NCBI RefSeq assembly: GCF_009720365.1
Contig: NZ_ML769312.1
Coordinates: 124,001-188,000, forward strand
From: Catellatospora paridis
GTDB taxonomy: Bacteria > Actinomycetota > Actinomycetes > Mycobacteriales > Micromonosporaceae
Direction of reading: 5' to 3'
Length of the DNA stretch: 64,000 nt
The notes beneath the pieces were generated by a model. That model worked only from the letters and a program-made list of their open reading frames with translations. It searched no databases and had not been told where the DNA came from. Positions within the stretch are counted from its first letter, which is position 1, and every line of letters starts with the position of its first letter. The position numbers and the translations under genes are program-made. This document shows, in pieces, positions 51,450 to 60,085 of this stretch.

Positions 51450-51553
51450 TGCGCCACCGGGTGAGCCTCGACAGCTTCGAGTCCGGTCATTCGCGGCTCC
51501 TCTCGTCGGTTGGCTCCCAGTAGATCCGATGGTGGGGCGAGGCGTGTCCGATC

Positions 51554-51590
51554 CCGACATACTCCGGACACGGCAGTCATCGACGCTGGT
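51554..51590 (-). promoter_or_regulatory. Conserved block upstream of the DUF5317/micro-ORF operon
   Basis: The 20-base block 51554-51573 and the 11-base block 51580-51590 are shared with the region upstream of cassette 1. An inverted pair GTGTCCG (51544-51550) and CGGACAC (51565-51571) overlaps it. It lies 105 bp before the DUF5317 start. Confidence 0.6.
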
Positions 51591-51730
51591 CCGGTGGGTC
51601 CGGAAAGCCGGTGCGCCGGACACCGGACGCATTCTCGGTCCAGCGGCAGATCGAGTCGGCCGGTGGCCGACCGGGGCTGGACCCGATCGGCGTGTGCTTC
51701 TGTCGATGTGCGCAGGTGCGCCGATGCGTT

Positions 51731-52297
51731 TCAGGAGGCTGCGGTAGGCGCGGGCTTCAGCCGCCTGCGCACGACGACACTCGTCGCCGTCACCACGCTC
51801 AGTGGTGGCACATCCTTCGCGACAACGGCACCCGCGCCGACGACCGAACCCCGGCCGATCGTCACGCCAGGGGTGATCGTGGCCGCAGCACCGATCCACA
51901 CGTCATCCTCGATGACGATGGGTGCGTGCGTGATGAATTCGTAGCGTTCGTCGAGCTCGACCGGGTGGCCTGCCGTGCTCAGGGTCACTCCGGGACCGAT
52001 CAGGACGCGGTCGCCGACGGTGATGCCCCCGTAGTCCAGGAAGAAACATCCCTGATTGATGAAGACGCGCTCCCCGAACGATGCCCCAAGCCCGAAGTCG
52101 CAATAGAACGGCGGCAGGATGGACAGGGAGTCCGGCACGGGTCCGCCGAAGATCTCGGTGAGCACCGCCCTGCGCGCACCCAGGTCACCGAACGGCAGCA
52201 TGTTGAGTCGCGAGGTCAGGCCCATGACGGTCTGCACACGTTCCGCGAAGGCTCGCGACTCGGGCGTCCCCGTTCGTAGGCGTTGCTCGTTGCGCAC
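51731..52297 (-). CDS. Sugar O-acetyltransferase (left-handed beta-helix, maltose/galactoside type)
   Basis: The 188-residue protein has the N-terminal helical cap of the Maa/LacA group (ESRAFAERVQTVMGL) and hexapeptide repeats (IFGGPVPDSL, VFINQGCFFLDYGGITVGD, IVIEDDVWIGAAATITPGV, IGRGSVVGAGAVVAKDV). The catalytic His is in TAGHPVE. It acetylates sugars such as maltose or galactosides using acetyl-CoA. The GTG at 52297 stands six bases after CAGAAT and lacks a Shine-Dalgarno, so the message may be leaderless. Confidence 0.87.
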   Translation of the reverse strand: MRNEQRLRTGTPESRAFAERVQTVMGLTSRLNMLPFGDLGARRAVLTEIFGGPVPDSLSILPPFYCDFGLGASFGERVFINQGCFFLDYGGITVGDRVLIGPGVTLSTAGHPVELDERYEFITHAPIVIEDDVWIGAAATITPGVTIGRGSVVGAGAVVAKDVPPLSVVTATSVVVRRRLKPAPTAAS

Positions 52298-52532
52298 GAA
52301 CCGATTCTGGCACCGCCGGCCATGGACTCGGTGACCCACCGGGGCATGGGCTGCAACGTGGTCGTCATGCGATCAGCGAGATCACGTGCCCCTGTCAGCG
52401 GTCGCATGGAGAGTGCGGCTCGCCCGGGCGCGGGACTCGGCCTCGATGCGGGTGATGCGCGAACCGTCATCATCCAGGTCATCGCGGGCGTAGGGTTGGC
52501 ACGTCAGGAAGATCTTGCGGAAGGACTTCGAC

Positions 52533-53015
52533 ATGGGCCCGAAGGCAGCACGCGGGCTGGGCAGGGTGACGGTCGCGCTGGCTTTCGCCGCGGCGGCCGT
52601 GCTGGGGACCGCGACGACGGCGGTCGCCGACAACCCGCTCCGCGCGACGATGGCAGAAGAGGTCACGGTGCAGACGAGCACCGGACCGATGGGCACGTAT
52701 CTCACCGACGGTCAGGGCAGGGCGTTGTACCTGTTCGTAGCGGACACCAGCGCCAAGTCCACCTGCTCCGGCGAGTGCGCGGTCGCCTGGCCGCCACTGG
52801 TGACGACCGGTGCGCCGAAGGCCGGCGCCGGCGTGGCCGCGGACAAACTGAGCACGGTCGCCCGCGACGACGGCTCGATGCAGGTTCTCTACAACGGTCA
52901 CCCGCTCTATTACTTCATCAAGGACACGGCACCGGGCCAGACCACCGGCCAGGGCGTGAACGGCTTCGGTGCGCTGTGGTGGCTGGTCTCGCCGACCGGC
53001 GACGCCATCACCTGA
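52533..53015 (+). CDS. Secreted-repeat (COG4315-type) protein
   Basis: The 160-residue protein has a signal peptide (VTVALAFAAAAVLGTATTAVA) and two copies of the secreted repeat: GTYLTDGQGRALYLFVADTS with CSGECAVAWPPLV, and MQVLYNGHPLYYFIKDTAPG. Proteins of this type are exported, sometimes lipid-anchored, and of unknown role. No lipobox Cys is present here. The ATG at 52533 follows GGAAGGA at eight bases. Confidence 0.85.
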   Translation: MGPKAARGLGRVTVALAFAAAAVLGTATTAVADNPLRATMAEEVTVQTSTGPMGTYLTDGQGRALYLFVADTSAKSTCSGECAVAWPPLVTTGAPKAGAGVAADKLSTVARDDGSMQVLYNGHPLYYFIKDTAPGQTTGQGVNGFGALWWLVSPTGDAIT

Positions 53016-53083
53016 TCGCAGGACCCGAGGTCAACGCGCCGACCCGGCCGTCGCGAGCGGCGGGGCCGGCACCGGGAGACCAG

Positions 53084-53115
53084 ATCGGCGGCCGCATTCC
53101 GGTGCGGCCGCCGAT
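53084..53115 (+). terminator. Terminator after the secreted-repeat gene
   Basis: A perfect 13-bp stem (53084-53096 with 53103-53115) with a 6-base loop. Confidence 0.75.
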
Positions 53116-53206
53116 TCGTCGGCTCGGTGGGTGAGCGGCTCACGGTCTGGTAACACACAGCGTGATGGAGTGGCCAGCTGTGACCGGCAGTGAGCGAGGA
53201 CAGACG

Positions 53207-54280
53207 ATGACGCAGGTGGCCACGGCGGAGACCGGGCAGGGCGGCGCTGACCGCGAGGAGCCCGGCTCCGTGCGCGTGGGCATCCGCCGGGCGATACGCG
53301 CCGCCTGCCGGCCGGGCTCCTGGCAGCGCGGCCTGGTGCTTGCGGCGCTGGCGCTGCTGCTGGCCCTGTTCATGCTGCTGCACACGAAGATCCCGAACCG
53401 GATCGGAAACCTCGGCAGCCTGGCGGAGACCTTCCTGCCGTGGTTCGGCGTGTTCATCCCGATGTTGCTGGCCGGGGCGCTGTGGCGCCGTTCCGCCTCC
53501 GCCGTGGCCGCGCTGCTGGTGCCGGTCATCGTGTGGCTGAACCTCTTCGGCGGACTGCTCGGCGACAAGTCCTACCCGGGCGGCGACCTGACGGTGGCCC
53601 AGCACAACGTCGGCGCCGAAAACCCCGACCCGGCCGGCACCGCCCGCGACCTGGCCGCCTCCGGGGCGGACGTGCTGGCCCTGGTGGAGCTGACCGAGCA
53701 GGCCCGGGGCAGCTTCGAGCAAGGGCTGGCGGAGGCGTACCCGTACCACACGGTGCAGGGCACGGTCGGGCTGTGGAGCAAGCTGCCGCTGTCGGACACC
53801 CAACCGGTCGACACGAGGCAGGATGTCGGACCGCTGGGAGACAGCAAGCCCGCCGACGTCAAGCTGACGTACAACCGGGCGCTGCGCACCACGGTCGCCA
53901 CGGACCACGGTCCGCTCGCGGTGTACGTGGCCCACCTGGGATCCGTACGGGTGTTTCCCGCGAACGGATTCGGGACCGACGACCGGGACCGCGGCGCGCA
54001 AGCGATCGGTGCGACCGTCGCCGCCGAGCAGAACAAGCGAGTGGTGCTGCTCGGCGACCTGAACGGCACCACGGACGACCGCGCGCTCGCCGATCTCACC
54101 TCGCGGCTGCGCTCGGTCCAGGACGCGGCCGGGGACGGCTTCGGCTTCAGCTGGCCGGCCGCGTTCCCGCTGGTGCGGATCGACCACATCCTGGTCAGAG
54201 GTGTGCAGCCGGTGAGTTCGTGGGTGCTGCCAGCCACCGGCAGCGACCACCTACCGGTGGCGGCCCGAATCGGCTGGTGA
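53207..54280 (+). CDS. Membrane-anchored endonuclease/exonuclease/phosphatase-family protein
   Basis: The 357-residue protein has three membrane helices within residues 40-125 and then an EEP domain on the outer side: LTVAQHNVGAENPD, DVLALVELTEQ (metal-binding Glu), VYVAHLGSVRV, LLGDLNGTTDD and the terminal TGSDHLPVAARIGW (catalytic Asp-His). Such proteins hydrolyse phosphodiesters of nucleic acids, lipids or sugars; the target is unknown. The ATG at 53207 follows GAGGA at seven bases. Confidence 0.83.
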   Translation: MTQVATAETGQGGADREEPGSVRVGIRRAIRAACRPGSWQRGLVLAALALLLALFMLLHTKIPNRIGNLGSLAETFLPWFGVFIPMLLAGALWRRSASAVAALLVPVIVWLNLFGGLLGDKSYPGGDLTVAQHNVGAENPDPAGTARDLAASGADVLALVELTEQARGSFEQGLAEAYPYHTVQGTVGLWSKLPLSDTQPVDTRQDVGPLGDSKPADVKLTYNRALRTTVATDHGPLAVYVAHLGSVRVFPANGFGTDDRDRGAQAIGATVAAEQNKRVVLLGDLNGTTDDRALADLTSRLRSVQDAAGDGFGFSWPAAFPLVRIDHILVRGVQPVSSWVLPATGSDHLPVAARIGW

Positions 54281-54333
54281 ACACGGCATGAATGCCGGCA
54301 CTCCGCCTCGGGTTCGCCACGTCTTCACCGAAG

Positions 54334-55068
54334 CTACACGAAGAAGCCGGTGCCTCTGACCGCGTCGACAAGGCTCCACAGCACGGCACCGGATCCTCCT
54401 GCGACCACGGCGGAGCCCAGGTAGGCCCACCACGATCCGCGCCCCCTCCGGGATGCCAGCAACACGACGGTGACGACCAGTGACAGCACCACGGTCACCG
54501 CGTTCGACACGACGATCGCTCGGACGAAGTCGTCGGTGACGGGCCAGTAGTAGTCATGGCTGAGCTGGTACAGCCCTTCCGCGGCGAGCATGCCGAAGGC
54601 GAGACCCGCCGCAGCCGAGGATCGCTGCCGCGGACCGTTTCTGACGAGGTGGCCGAGGCTGCCGAACATCAGCCCGGCGCCCACGGACAGCAGCGACCAG
54701 AAGCCCGCTGCCCGGGCGATCGACTGCAGCCCCAAGGCGTCCGCGGACGAGCCGTCGTCCAGGGTCCCCCCGCTCCACCGCCGCGAGACGACCAGGATGA
54801 GGCCGTAGTACACCGTGGTCGCAACGAGCAGCAGCACCGTCGCCACGACCGGGGCTCGGCGTGCGCGGCGCACCAGGTAGCCCGCCACCAGCGCGGCCGT
54901 TCCCCAGGCGAATCCGTTGCTGGTCAGTGTCAGCACGATCCGGCCCACCGCGTCGGGCAGTTCGTCACCGAGGAACGCGAGCGTGCCCAGCGGCACGCCG
55001 AGCGCCGCCAGCAGCAGCGTTCGGTCGCGCCCGGTGACCGTCGTTTCGGTCTCCGCCACCGTCGTCAC
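54334..55068 (-). CDS. DUF6518-like membrane protein
   Basis: The 244-residue protein has about six to seven membrane helices (LLLAALGVPLGTLAFLGDEL, TAALVAGYLVRRARRAPVVA, LLSVGAGLMFGSLGHLV and others) and ends AVRGTGFFV. The opening with LGDELPDAVGRIVLTLTSNG resembles the DUF6518 family. The GTG at 55068 with AAGGGG six bases upstream is preferred over the long upstream frame, which is Arg-rich shadow sequence. Function unknown. Confidence 0.68.
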   Translation of the reverse strand: MTTVAETETTVTGRDRTLLLAALGVPLGTLAFLGDELPDAVGRIVLTLTSNGFAWGTAALVAGYLVRRARRAPVVATVLLLVATTVYYGLILVVSRRWSGGTLDDGSSADALGLQSIARAAGFWSLLSVGAGLMFGSLGHLVRNGPRQRSSAAAGLAFGMLAAEGLYQLSHDYYWPVTDDFVRAIVVSNAVTVVLSLVVTVVLLASRRGRGSWWAYLGSAVVAGGSGAVLWSLVDAVRGTGFFV

Positions 55069-55205
55069 GACAACCCCTTGAGTAGGAACGAAATCCGGCC
55101 GCAGACCGTGTGTTTCTACCACCGCCGCGCACCGCCGTGGGTGCGGGAGGAACACCGCGCCGGCGGTGGTGCCGACCACAAGGGTCGGCGGGTTCTGCCG
55201 AGGTC

Positions 55206-56096
55206 TCAGCTGAGGCCGAGGCGTTGCAGCGCGAGCATCACGAAGCCGCGCGGGTGACGGTCCCACCCGGCGACTGCGTCGAGGTCGTCCCGCGCGGAGG
55301 CCTCGACCAGGGTCGACAGCGCCTGCTCGGAAATCGCGTCGCCATCGCGGTATGCCGAGGCGACGGCCGCTGTGACGGCGACCGTCGCGATGTCCGAACC
55401 GGCCAACTCGCGCAGTCTTCGATCGATACGCCCGTCCTTGGTGGGCGAATGCGCCAGGGCCAGGTTTGCGCTGGCCCTGGGTCGTGCCCGGTGCTCGGGC
55501 ACCGCGATCAGGGCGGACCCCAGCGCGACCGTGGGTTCGAACCAGACCGCCAGGGCCGCGGCGTGGGCTGCCACCTGGTCGTCGGGATCCGACACCCAAC
55601 CGACGATCGTGGTCAGGCAGGCCGCGGCGCTGAAGTAGCTGTCGGCCGCCCAGCGCACAGCCACCGCGTCCAGCACCTCGATCTCGTCCTCCGCCATTTC
55701 CTCCTCGGCGTAGAACCGCAGGATGATCTCGTGGTGGTCTGCGCCGGCGAATGCGTTGCCTGCCGCGAAGGTGCGCTCCGGGTCGAACGGCAGCCCGTCG
55801 TCGCGCCGGTCGCCGACGGCTATCCGGCGCAGCAGTTGGACGACGGCGGACCGGTCAGGCGTCTCGGGGTCGTCGGCCAGTGCGACCAGGAACGGCACGA
55901 CCGCCTGGCTGGCCTGCCATCTGGTGCCCTGGTGGTAGACGTTGCCGGACAGCCGCGACAGCGCCTCGGCACGGCGGGCAGGGGCGGGGCTGCGCAGCGC
56001 GCGAAGCTGATCGGGCACGTCGGTCGCCGGGCCGTAGGCGTGGTGGAGCCGATGCCACGCCACCGCGTCGAGACCGGCCAGCGGACCATCGCTCAT
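55206..56096 (-). CDS. HEAT-repeat-like protein
   Basis: The 296-residue, all-helical acidic protein has repeated helical pairs such as QASQAVVPFLVALADDPETP and DIATVAVTAAVASAYRDG. No catalytic motif, signal or membrane segment is present. The beginning AWHRLHHAYGPATDVPDQL and the NVYHQGTRWQAS segment occur in a group of actinobacterial HEAT-like proteins of unknown function. The ATG at 56096 is chosen; the upstream extension would run into the LacI operator region. It is divergent from the LacI gene. Confidence 0.7.
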   Translation of the reverse strand: MSDGPLAGLDAVAWHRLHHAYGPATDVPDQLRALRSPAPARRAEALSRLSGNVYHQGTRWQASQAVVPFLVALADDPETPDRSAVVQLLRRIAVGDRRDDGLPFDPERTFAAGNAFAGADHHEIILRFYAEEEMAEDEIEVLDAVAVRWAADSYFSAAACLTTIVGWVSDPDDQVAAHAAALAVWFEPTVALGSALIAVPEHRARPRASANLALAHSPTKDGRIDRRLRELAGSDIATVAVTAAVASAYRDGDAISEQALSTLVEASARDDLDAVAGWDRHPRGFVMLALQRLGLS

Positions 56097-56135
56097 CGGC
56101 GAGAGTCTACGCAGCGCCCGGGAGATGCTATCTGT

Positions 56136-56147
56136 GAGAGCGCTCTC
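56136..56147. promoter_or_regulatory. LacI-type operator (CebR-like box) upstream of the LacI gene
   Basis: GAGAGCGCTCTC is a perfect 12-bp palindrome, 57 bases before the LacI start codon. Its core matches the known CebR/CelR box TGGGAGCGCTCCCA of actinobacterial LacI regulators. Confidence 0.7.
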
Positions 56148-56203
56148 GCCCGTATCGTCGACATACCGCAATCCCCGAACGCGGCGGAGGGTGCAGGTGT
56201 CAC

Positions 56204-57232
56204 ATGAGCAGGTCCAAGCCGACGATCGATGACGTCGCGCGGATGGCGGGCGTGTCCCGCGCCACGGCGTCGCGTGTGATCAACAATGCGCCCGGCGCGT
56301 CCGGGCCGTTGCGGGTGCGGGTCCATGAGGCGGTGGCCAGACTCGGCTACCGGCCCAATGAGGCGGCTCGTGCGCTGGCTTCCGGCCGCCCGCGGGTGGT
56401 CGACGTGATCGCCGTGAGCTGTAACCTGCCCGGCGGCTGGCTGGGCTCGAACCCTTACTACAGCCGTGTTCTGGCCGGGATGATGCCGCTGCTGGAGGGC
56501 ATGGGCGCGCAGCTGCGGGTGCATGCCCTGAGCCACGAGTCGGCGGCCGAGGCGTTGGACGAGATCGCAGCCGGTGTCACGCTCGGCGCGGTGTTGTCCG
56601 ACATCACCCCGGCGCTGGCCGCGCGGTTCCACCGCCGGTGCCGCCGCGTGGTCTCGCTGGTGCCGACCGCGGCCACCGTCCCGGCGATGGTCGCCGACAA
56701 CATCGGTGGGGCGTACACGGCGGTCACGCGGCTGCACCGCCTCGGCCGCCGCCGGATCGCCGCGATTCACGGCCCGGCGATCAGCACCTGCGCCGCCGAT
56801 CGGCGCATCGGGCACCTGCGTGCCGTCCAGCGGTCGGGGCTGGCCGACATCAGCGCCGACGCCGCGTTCACGAGGGAAGGCGGCTACGACGCCGCGCAGC
56901 GACTGCTGGCGCAGCACCCGGACCTCGACGCGGTCTTCGTGGCCTGCGATCTGATGGCGGCAGGCGTCGTCCAGGCGCTCACGGCCCACGGCCGGCGCGT
57001 GCCCGAAGACGTCAGCGTCATCGGCTTCGACGACAGCGTGGCCGCGATCTGCGCGAACCCGCCGCTGACCACGATGCGACTGCCGGTGGAGGAGATGGCC
57101 GCCGCGGCGGTGCGGCTGTTGGTGTCCGGTGACATCTCACCCGGGCACCGCGAACTGTTCCCGGCCGAACTCATCCTGCGCCAGAGCACCGCGCGAATGT
57201 CGAAAGTGGGCCCCGGAATCGCCGGCTCCTGA
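56204..57232 (+). CDS. LacI-family transcriptional regulator
   Basis: The 342-residue protein has the LacI HTH and hinge (TIDDVARMAGVSRATASRVI, about 7-26, then LGYRPNEAARALASG) and a periplasmic-binding-protein-like effector domain (VFVACDLMAAGVVQAL, VSVIGFDDS). The sugar ligand is unknown. The first HTH residues are CebR-like, and a GAGAGCGCTCTC palindrome lies upstream, so autoregulation is probable. A similar box precedes the histidine kinase gene at 61269. It is followed by the CBM6-DUF1996 gene. Confidence 0.92.
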   Translation: MSRSKPTIDDVARMAGVSRATASRVINNAPGASGPLRVRVHEAVARLGYRPNEAARALASGRPRVVDVIAVSCNLPGGWLGSNPYYSRVLAGMMPLLEGMGAQLRVHALSHESAAEALDEIAAGVTLGAVLSDITPALAARFHRRCRRVVSLVPTAATVPAMVADNIGGAYTAVTRLHRLGRRRIAAIHGPAISTCAADRRIGHLRAVQRSGLADISADAAFTREGGYDAAQRLLAQHPDLDAVFVACDLMAAGVVQALTAHGRRVPEDVSVIGFDDSVAAICANPPLTTMRLPVEEMAAAAVRLLVSGDISPGHRELFPAELILRQSTARMSKVGPGIAGS

Positions 57233-57314
57233 GGCTTTCGCCTCAGGACGCGACTCACGTCCGTAACTACGTTGAAAAGATCTCGCTCTTTTCGCGGACG
57301 GTAGGAGGTCGCAC

Positions 57315-58709
57315 ATGGCAAGGGACTGGATCAGACGGCGGGCGCGGGTGGTCTCGCTCGGTGCCGGTGCCGCGGCGACGGTGCTCGCAGTGGCCGTGGT
57401 CGCGTTGACGCCGTCGGCGGGCGCCGCCGCCGAGCTGGTGGTGCAGGCTGAGGCGTACTCGGCGCAGTCCGGCGGCGTCGTCGAGCCGACCGTCGACACG
57501 GGCGGCGGCTCCGCGATGGGCTACCTGGCCCGGGGGGACTGGCTGCGCTACGACGGCGTCGACCTGGGTGCCTCGGGCGCCATGGCCGTCTCCGTCCGCG
57601 TCGCATCCGCCGTCGGCGGCTCAGGCACGATCGAGCTGCGTACCGCGTCGCTGACCGGGCCCGTACTGGCCCGGTTCACCATCACGGCGACGGGCGGCTG
57701 GCAGGCCTGGGCCACCCAGACGGTGAACCTCACCGGCCACCCGGCCGGCGCCCAGTCGGTGTACGCCGTCATGGCCAACACCGGCAGCGGCGCCGACTTC
57801 GTCAACCTCAACTGGCTCTCGTTCGGCTCCGGCGGCACCGGCTCCGGCACCGGCTGGGTCAACGTCGACCCGGTGAAATGGAACGCGCAGCTGGCGGCTT
57901 TCCGGGCGATGGCCATGGCACCCGCGCCGCCCAACGCGGTACGGGTCCCGGAGTTCAACGCGACCTGCACCTACAGCCACTCCTTCAAGGACGACCCCAT
58001 CGTGTTCCCCGGGCTGCCGGGCGCGTCCCACATGCACAGCTTCTTCGGCAACCGCAGCACCAACGCGAACTCCACCCTGGACAGCCTGCGCGCCAACACC
58101 AGCACGACGTGCACACCGGCCCCCGCCGACCTGTCGGCGTACTGGGTGCCGACCCTGTACCACCGCGGCGCGGTGGTCGAGCCGAAGGGCGTCGTGGTGT
58201 ATTACGGCTCGCGGCTGGCCGACCCCAGCCAGACCGTGCCGTTCCCGCTGGGCTTCGAGATGATCGCGGGCAGCGCGAGCCGCCAGGTGCCCACGCCGGC
58301 CGGCGCGGTCAACCAGTTCTACTGCGTCGGCGGGACCACCGGCGGCGAGATCGGCCGCAGCACCGACGGCAACTGGCCGATCTGCTCGCCGGGCGGCACC
58401 CTGATGTTCCAGCTCGTCTTCCCCGACTGCTGGGACGGCGTGCACCTGGACAGCCCCGACCACAAGTCGCACGTGGCGTTCACCCCGAACGGAACGTGCC
58501 CGAGCGCGTTCCCGGTGGCGATCCCGTCGGTCTCGTTCGTCATCGCGTACCCGACCGTCGGCAGCGCCGACGGGTTCACGCTGGCGTCGGGCATGGCCTC
58601 GTCCATGCACGGCGACTTCGTCAACGTCTGGGACAACGACGCGCAGGGCCACCGGGTGAAGAACTGCATCGTCCAGTCCGCCAAGTGCAACAGCGCCGGG
58701 CAGTTCTGA
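57315..58709 (+). CDS. Secreted CBM6-DUF1996 protein
   Basis: The 464-residue protein has a signal peptide (about 1-38). A CBM6-type domain (about 42-175: VVQAEAYSAQSGGVVEPTVD, ending SGADFVNLNWLSFG) and a Gly/Ser linker follow. The DUF1996 domain (about 205-460) has its hallmarks VPEFNATCTYSHSFKDDPIV, GASHMHSFFGN and DCWDGVHLDSPDHKSHVAF. Many Cys residues suggest disulfides. CBM6 binds beta-glucan, xylan or related glycans; DUF1996 is common in wood-decay fungi and actinomycetes, with no proven enzyme activity. The ATG at 57315 follows AGGAGG. A 7-bp inverted repeat at 57274-57293 lies in the leader. Confidence 0.88.
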   Translation: MARDWIRRRARVVSLGAGAAATVLAVAVVALTPSAGAAAELVVQAEAYSAQSGGVVEPTVDTGGGSAMGYLARGDWLRYDGVDLGASGAMAVSVRVASAVGGSGTIELRTASLTGPVLARFTITATGGWQAWATQTVNLTGHPAGAQSVYAVMANTGSGADFVNLNWLSFGSGGTGSGTGWVNVDPVKWNAQLAAFRAMAMAPAPPNAVRVPEFNATCTYSHSFKDDPIVFPGLPGASHMHSFFGNRSTNANSTLDSLRANTSTTCTPAPADLSAYWVPTLYHRGAVVEPKGVVVYYGSRLADPSQTVPFPLGFEMIAGSASRQVPTPAGAVNQFYCVGGTTGGEIGRSTDGNWPICSPGGTLMFQLVFPDCWDGVHLDSPDHKSHVAFTPNGTCPSAFPVAIPSVSFVIAYPTVGSADGFTLASGMASSMHGDFVNVWDNDAQGHRVKNCIVQSAKCNSAGQF

Positions 58710-58715
58710 GCGGCT

Positions 58716-58751
58716 CCCCGGGCGGGCGGCGTGCGAGGCGCCCGCCCGGGG
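58716..58751. terminator. Bidirectional terminator
   Basis: A perfect 13-bp GC stem (58716-58728 with 58739-58751) with a 10-base loop between the convergent DUF1996 gene and the CBM-like gene. Confidence 0.75.
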
Positions 58752-58770
58752 CGGGCTGCGCGACGCCGCG

Positions 58771-59412
58771 TCAGCTGACGGTGATCGTGTTGATGTCGGG
58801 CGCCGAGCCGGTGTCGTTGAAGAACCTGATCCAGCAGTCGCCCTTCGGCAGCCGCAGGCGCACCGACACCCGCACCGGGATCAGCCAGCTCCGGGCGCCG
58901 GCGAGGGTCAGCTCACGGACGGGGCCGCCGTCGACGGCGAGTTTGAGGGTGCGCGGCTGCTCGGTCTCGTAGACGACGGTCAGCGTCCACTCACCAGCCC
59001 GCGGCACCCCCGCGACGCGTACCGCGAGGGTGTTCGGGCCGCCGATGTAGCCGACCCGGCTGCCGTCCACACAGGTGGGGCACTCGATGACGCGGGCACC
59101 CACCCGGATGTTGGCCGGGTCGGCCGCATGCACGGTGATCGGCCCGAACGCCGCGGGCGCGGTCGTCCTGGCCGGCGGCACAGCCGCATGCGAGCGGACC
59201 GCCGGCGGCGGCGACGTGCGCGACGGCTCGGGTGACGACGGAGCGGGCGGCACCGGTACGGCTGAGGGCAGCACGGTTGGCGAGCCATCGGGTCCGCGGG
59301 CCGCAGGTGCGCCGTCCGGATGTGGGGCGGGCATGATCAGCGGCGGTACGACGGCGATGGTCGCGGCGACGGCCAGCACCAGGGCCGCCCAACCCAGCAT
59401 CCGCGTGGACAT
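58771..59412 (-). CDS. Membrane-anchored CBM-like (beta-sandwich) protein
   Basis: The 213-residue protein has one N-terminal membrane helix (MLGWAALVLAVAATIAVVPP), a Pro/Ser/Ala linker of about 55 residues and a C-terminal jelly-roll domain (VGARVIECPTCVDGSRVGYI, then PDINTITVS). That domain resembles CBM35/CBM6-type carbohydrate-binding modules. The CPTC pair is probably a disulfide. It begins just 13 bases after the response-regulator stop, so it is the third gene of the two-component operon and may be its extracellular glycan sensor or target. The ATG at 59412 is chosen; a GTG at 59421 is possible. Confidence 0.7.
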   Translation of the reverse strand: MSTRMLGWAALVLAVAATIAVVPPLIMPAPHPDGAPAARGPDGSPTVLPSAVPVPPAPSSPEPSRTSPPPAVRSHAAVPPARTTAPAAFGPITVHAADPANIRVGARVIECPTCVDGSRVGYIGGPNTLAVRVAGVPRAGEWTLTVVYETEQPRTLKLAVDGGPVRELTLAGARSWLIPVRVSVRLRLPKGDCWIRFFNDTGSAPDINTITVS

Positions 59413-59425
59413 GAGGGGCACGCCG

Positions 59426-60085
59426 CTACCGCTGCCCGGTCCACACGACGACCGCCTCGGTGCGGCTGGCCACGCCCAGCTTGGCGAAGATGTGCTGCAG
59501 GTGGTTCTTGACGGTCTTCTCGGCCAGCATCAGCCGGTGGGCGATGGCCGCGTTCGACAGGCCCTGCGCGAGCTGCGCCAGCACCTCCTGCTCCCGCCGG
59601 GTCAGCCCGAACCGGGACCTGGCGAGCTGCCGCCGTGCGGCGAGGTCGCGCCGGGCCCGCTCGTGTTCGGCCTGTTCGCGTACGGCCGCCGCGGCGACCG
59701 CGGCCGCCACCGGCGACAGCCAGCCCTGCCCGGCGACCACGGCCAGCACCGCGCGGTGCAGCTCCGCCGGATCGAACGCGCCGTGGACCAGGTAGCCGCG
59801 CGCGCCGCCGCGCAGCATCCCCGCGATGAGCTGCGGGCTCGCGTCACTGGTGAGCACCAGCACACGGGTGTGCGCGACCAGCTCCCCGAGCACCGACAGA
59901 CCGTCCGCCACCGGCATACGGTGGTCGAGCAGGGTCACCGCGGGCCGGTCCCGGCGGGCCAGCGCGACGGCTTCGCGCCCGTCGGCGGCCTGGGCCGACA
60001 CGCGTACGTCGGGGCAGAGTGCGAGATAGCCGGACAGTGCCGCGCGGACGATGGGGTTGTCGTCCACGACCATCACCGAGATCAC
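59426..60085 (-). CDS. NarL/LuxR-type response regulator
   Basis: The 219-residue protein has a receiver domain (MVVDDNPIVRAALSGYLAL, phosphoacceptor Asp54 in TLLDHRMP) and a C-terminal LuxR HTH (LTRREQEVLAQLAQGLSNAA, IAHRLMLAEKTVKNHLQHI). The GTG start at 60085 overlaps the stop of the kinase gene (GTGA) and follows GGGAG. It is the output partner of the adjacent kinase. The downstream CBM-like gene is in the same operon. Confidence 0.92.
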   Translation of the reverse strand: MISVMVVDDNPIVRAALSGYLALCPDVRVSAQAADGREAVALARRDRPAVTLLDHRMPVADGLSVLGELVAHTRVLVLTSDASPQLIAGMLRGGARGYLVHGAFDPAELHRAVLAVVAGQGWLSPVAAAVAAAAVREQAEHERARRDLAARRQLARSRFGLTRREQEVLAQLAQGLSNAAIAHRLMLAEKTVKNHLQHIFAKLGVASRTEAVVVWTGQR

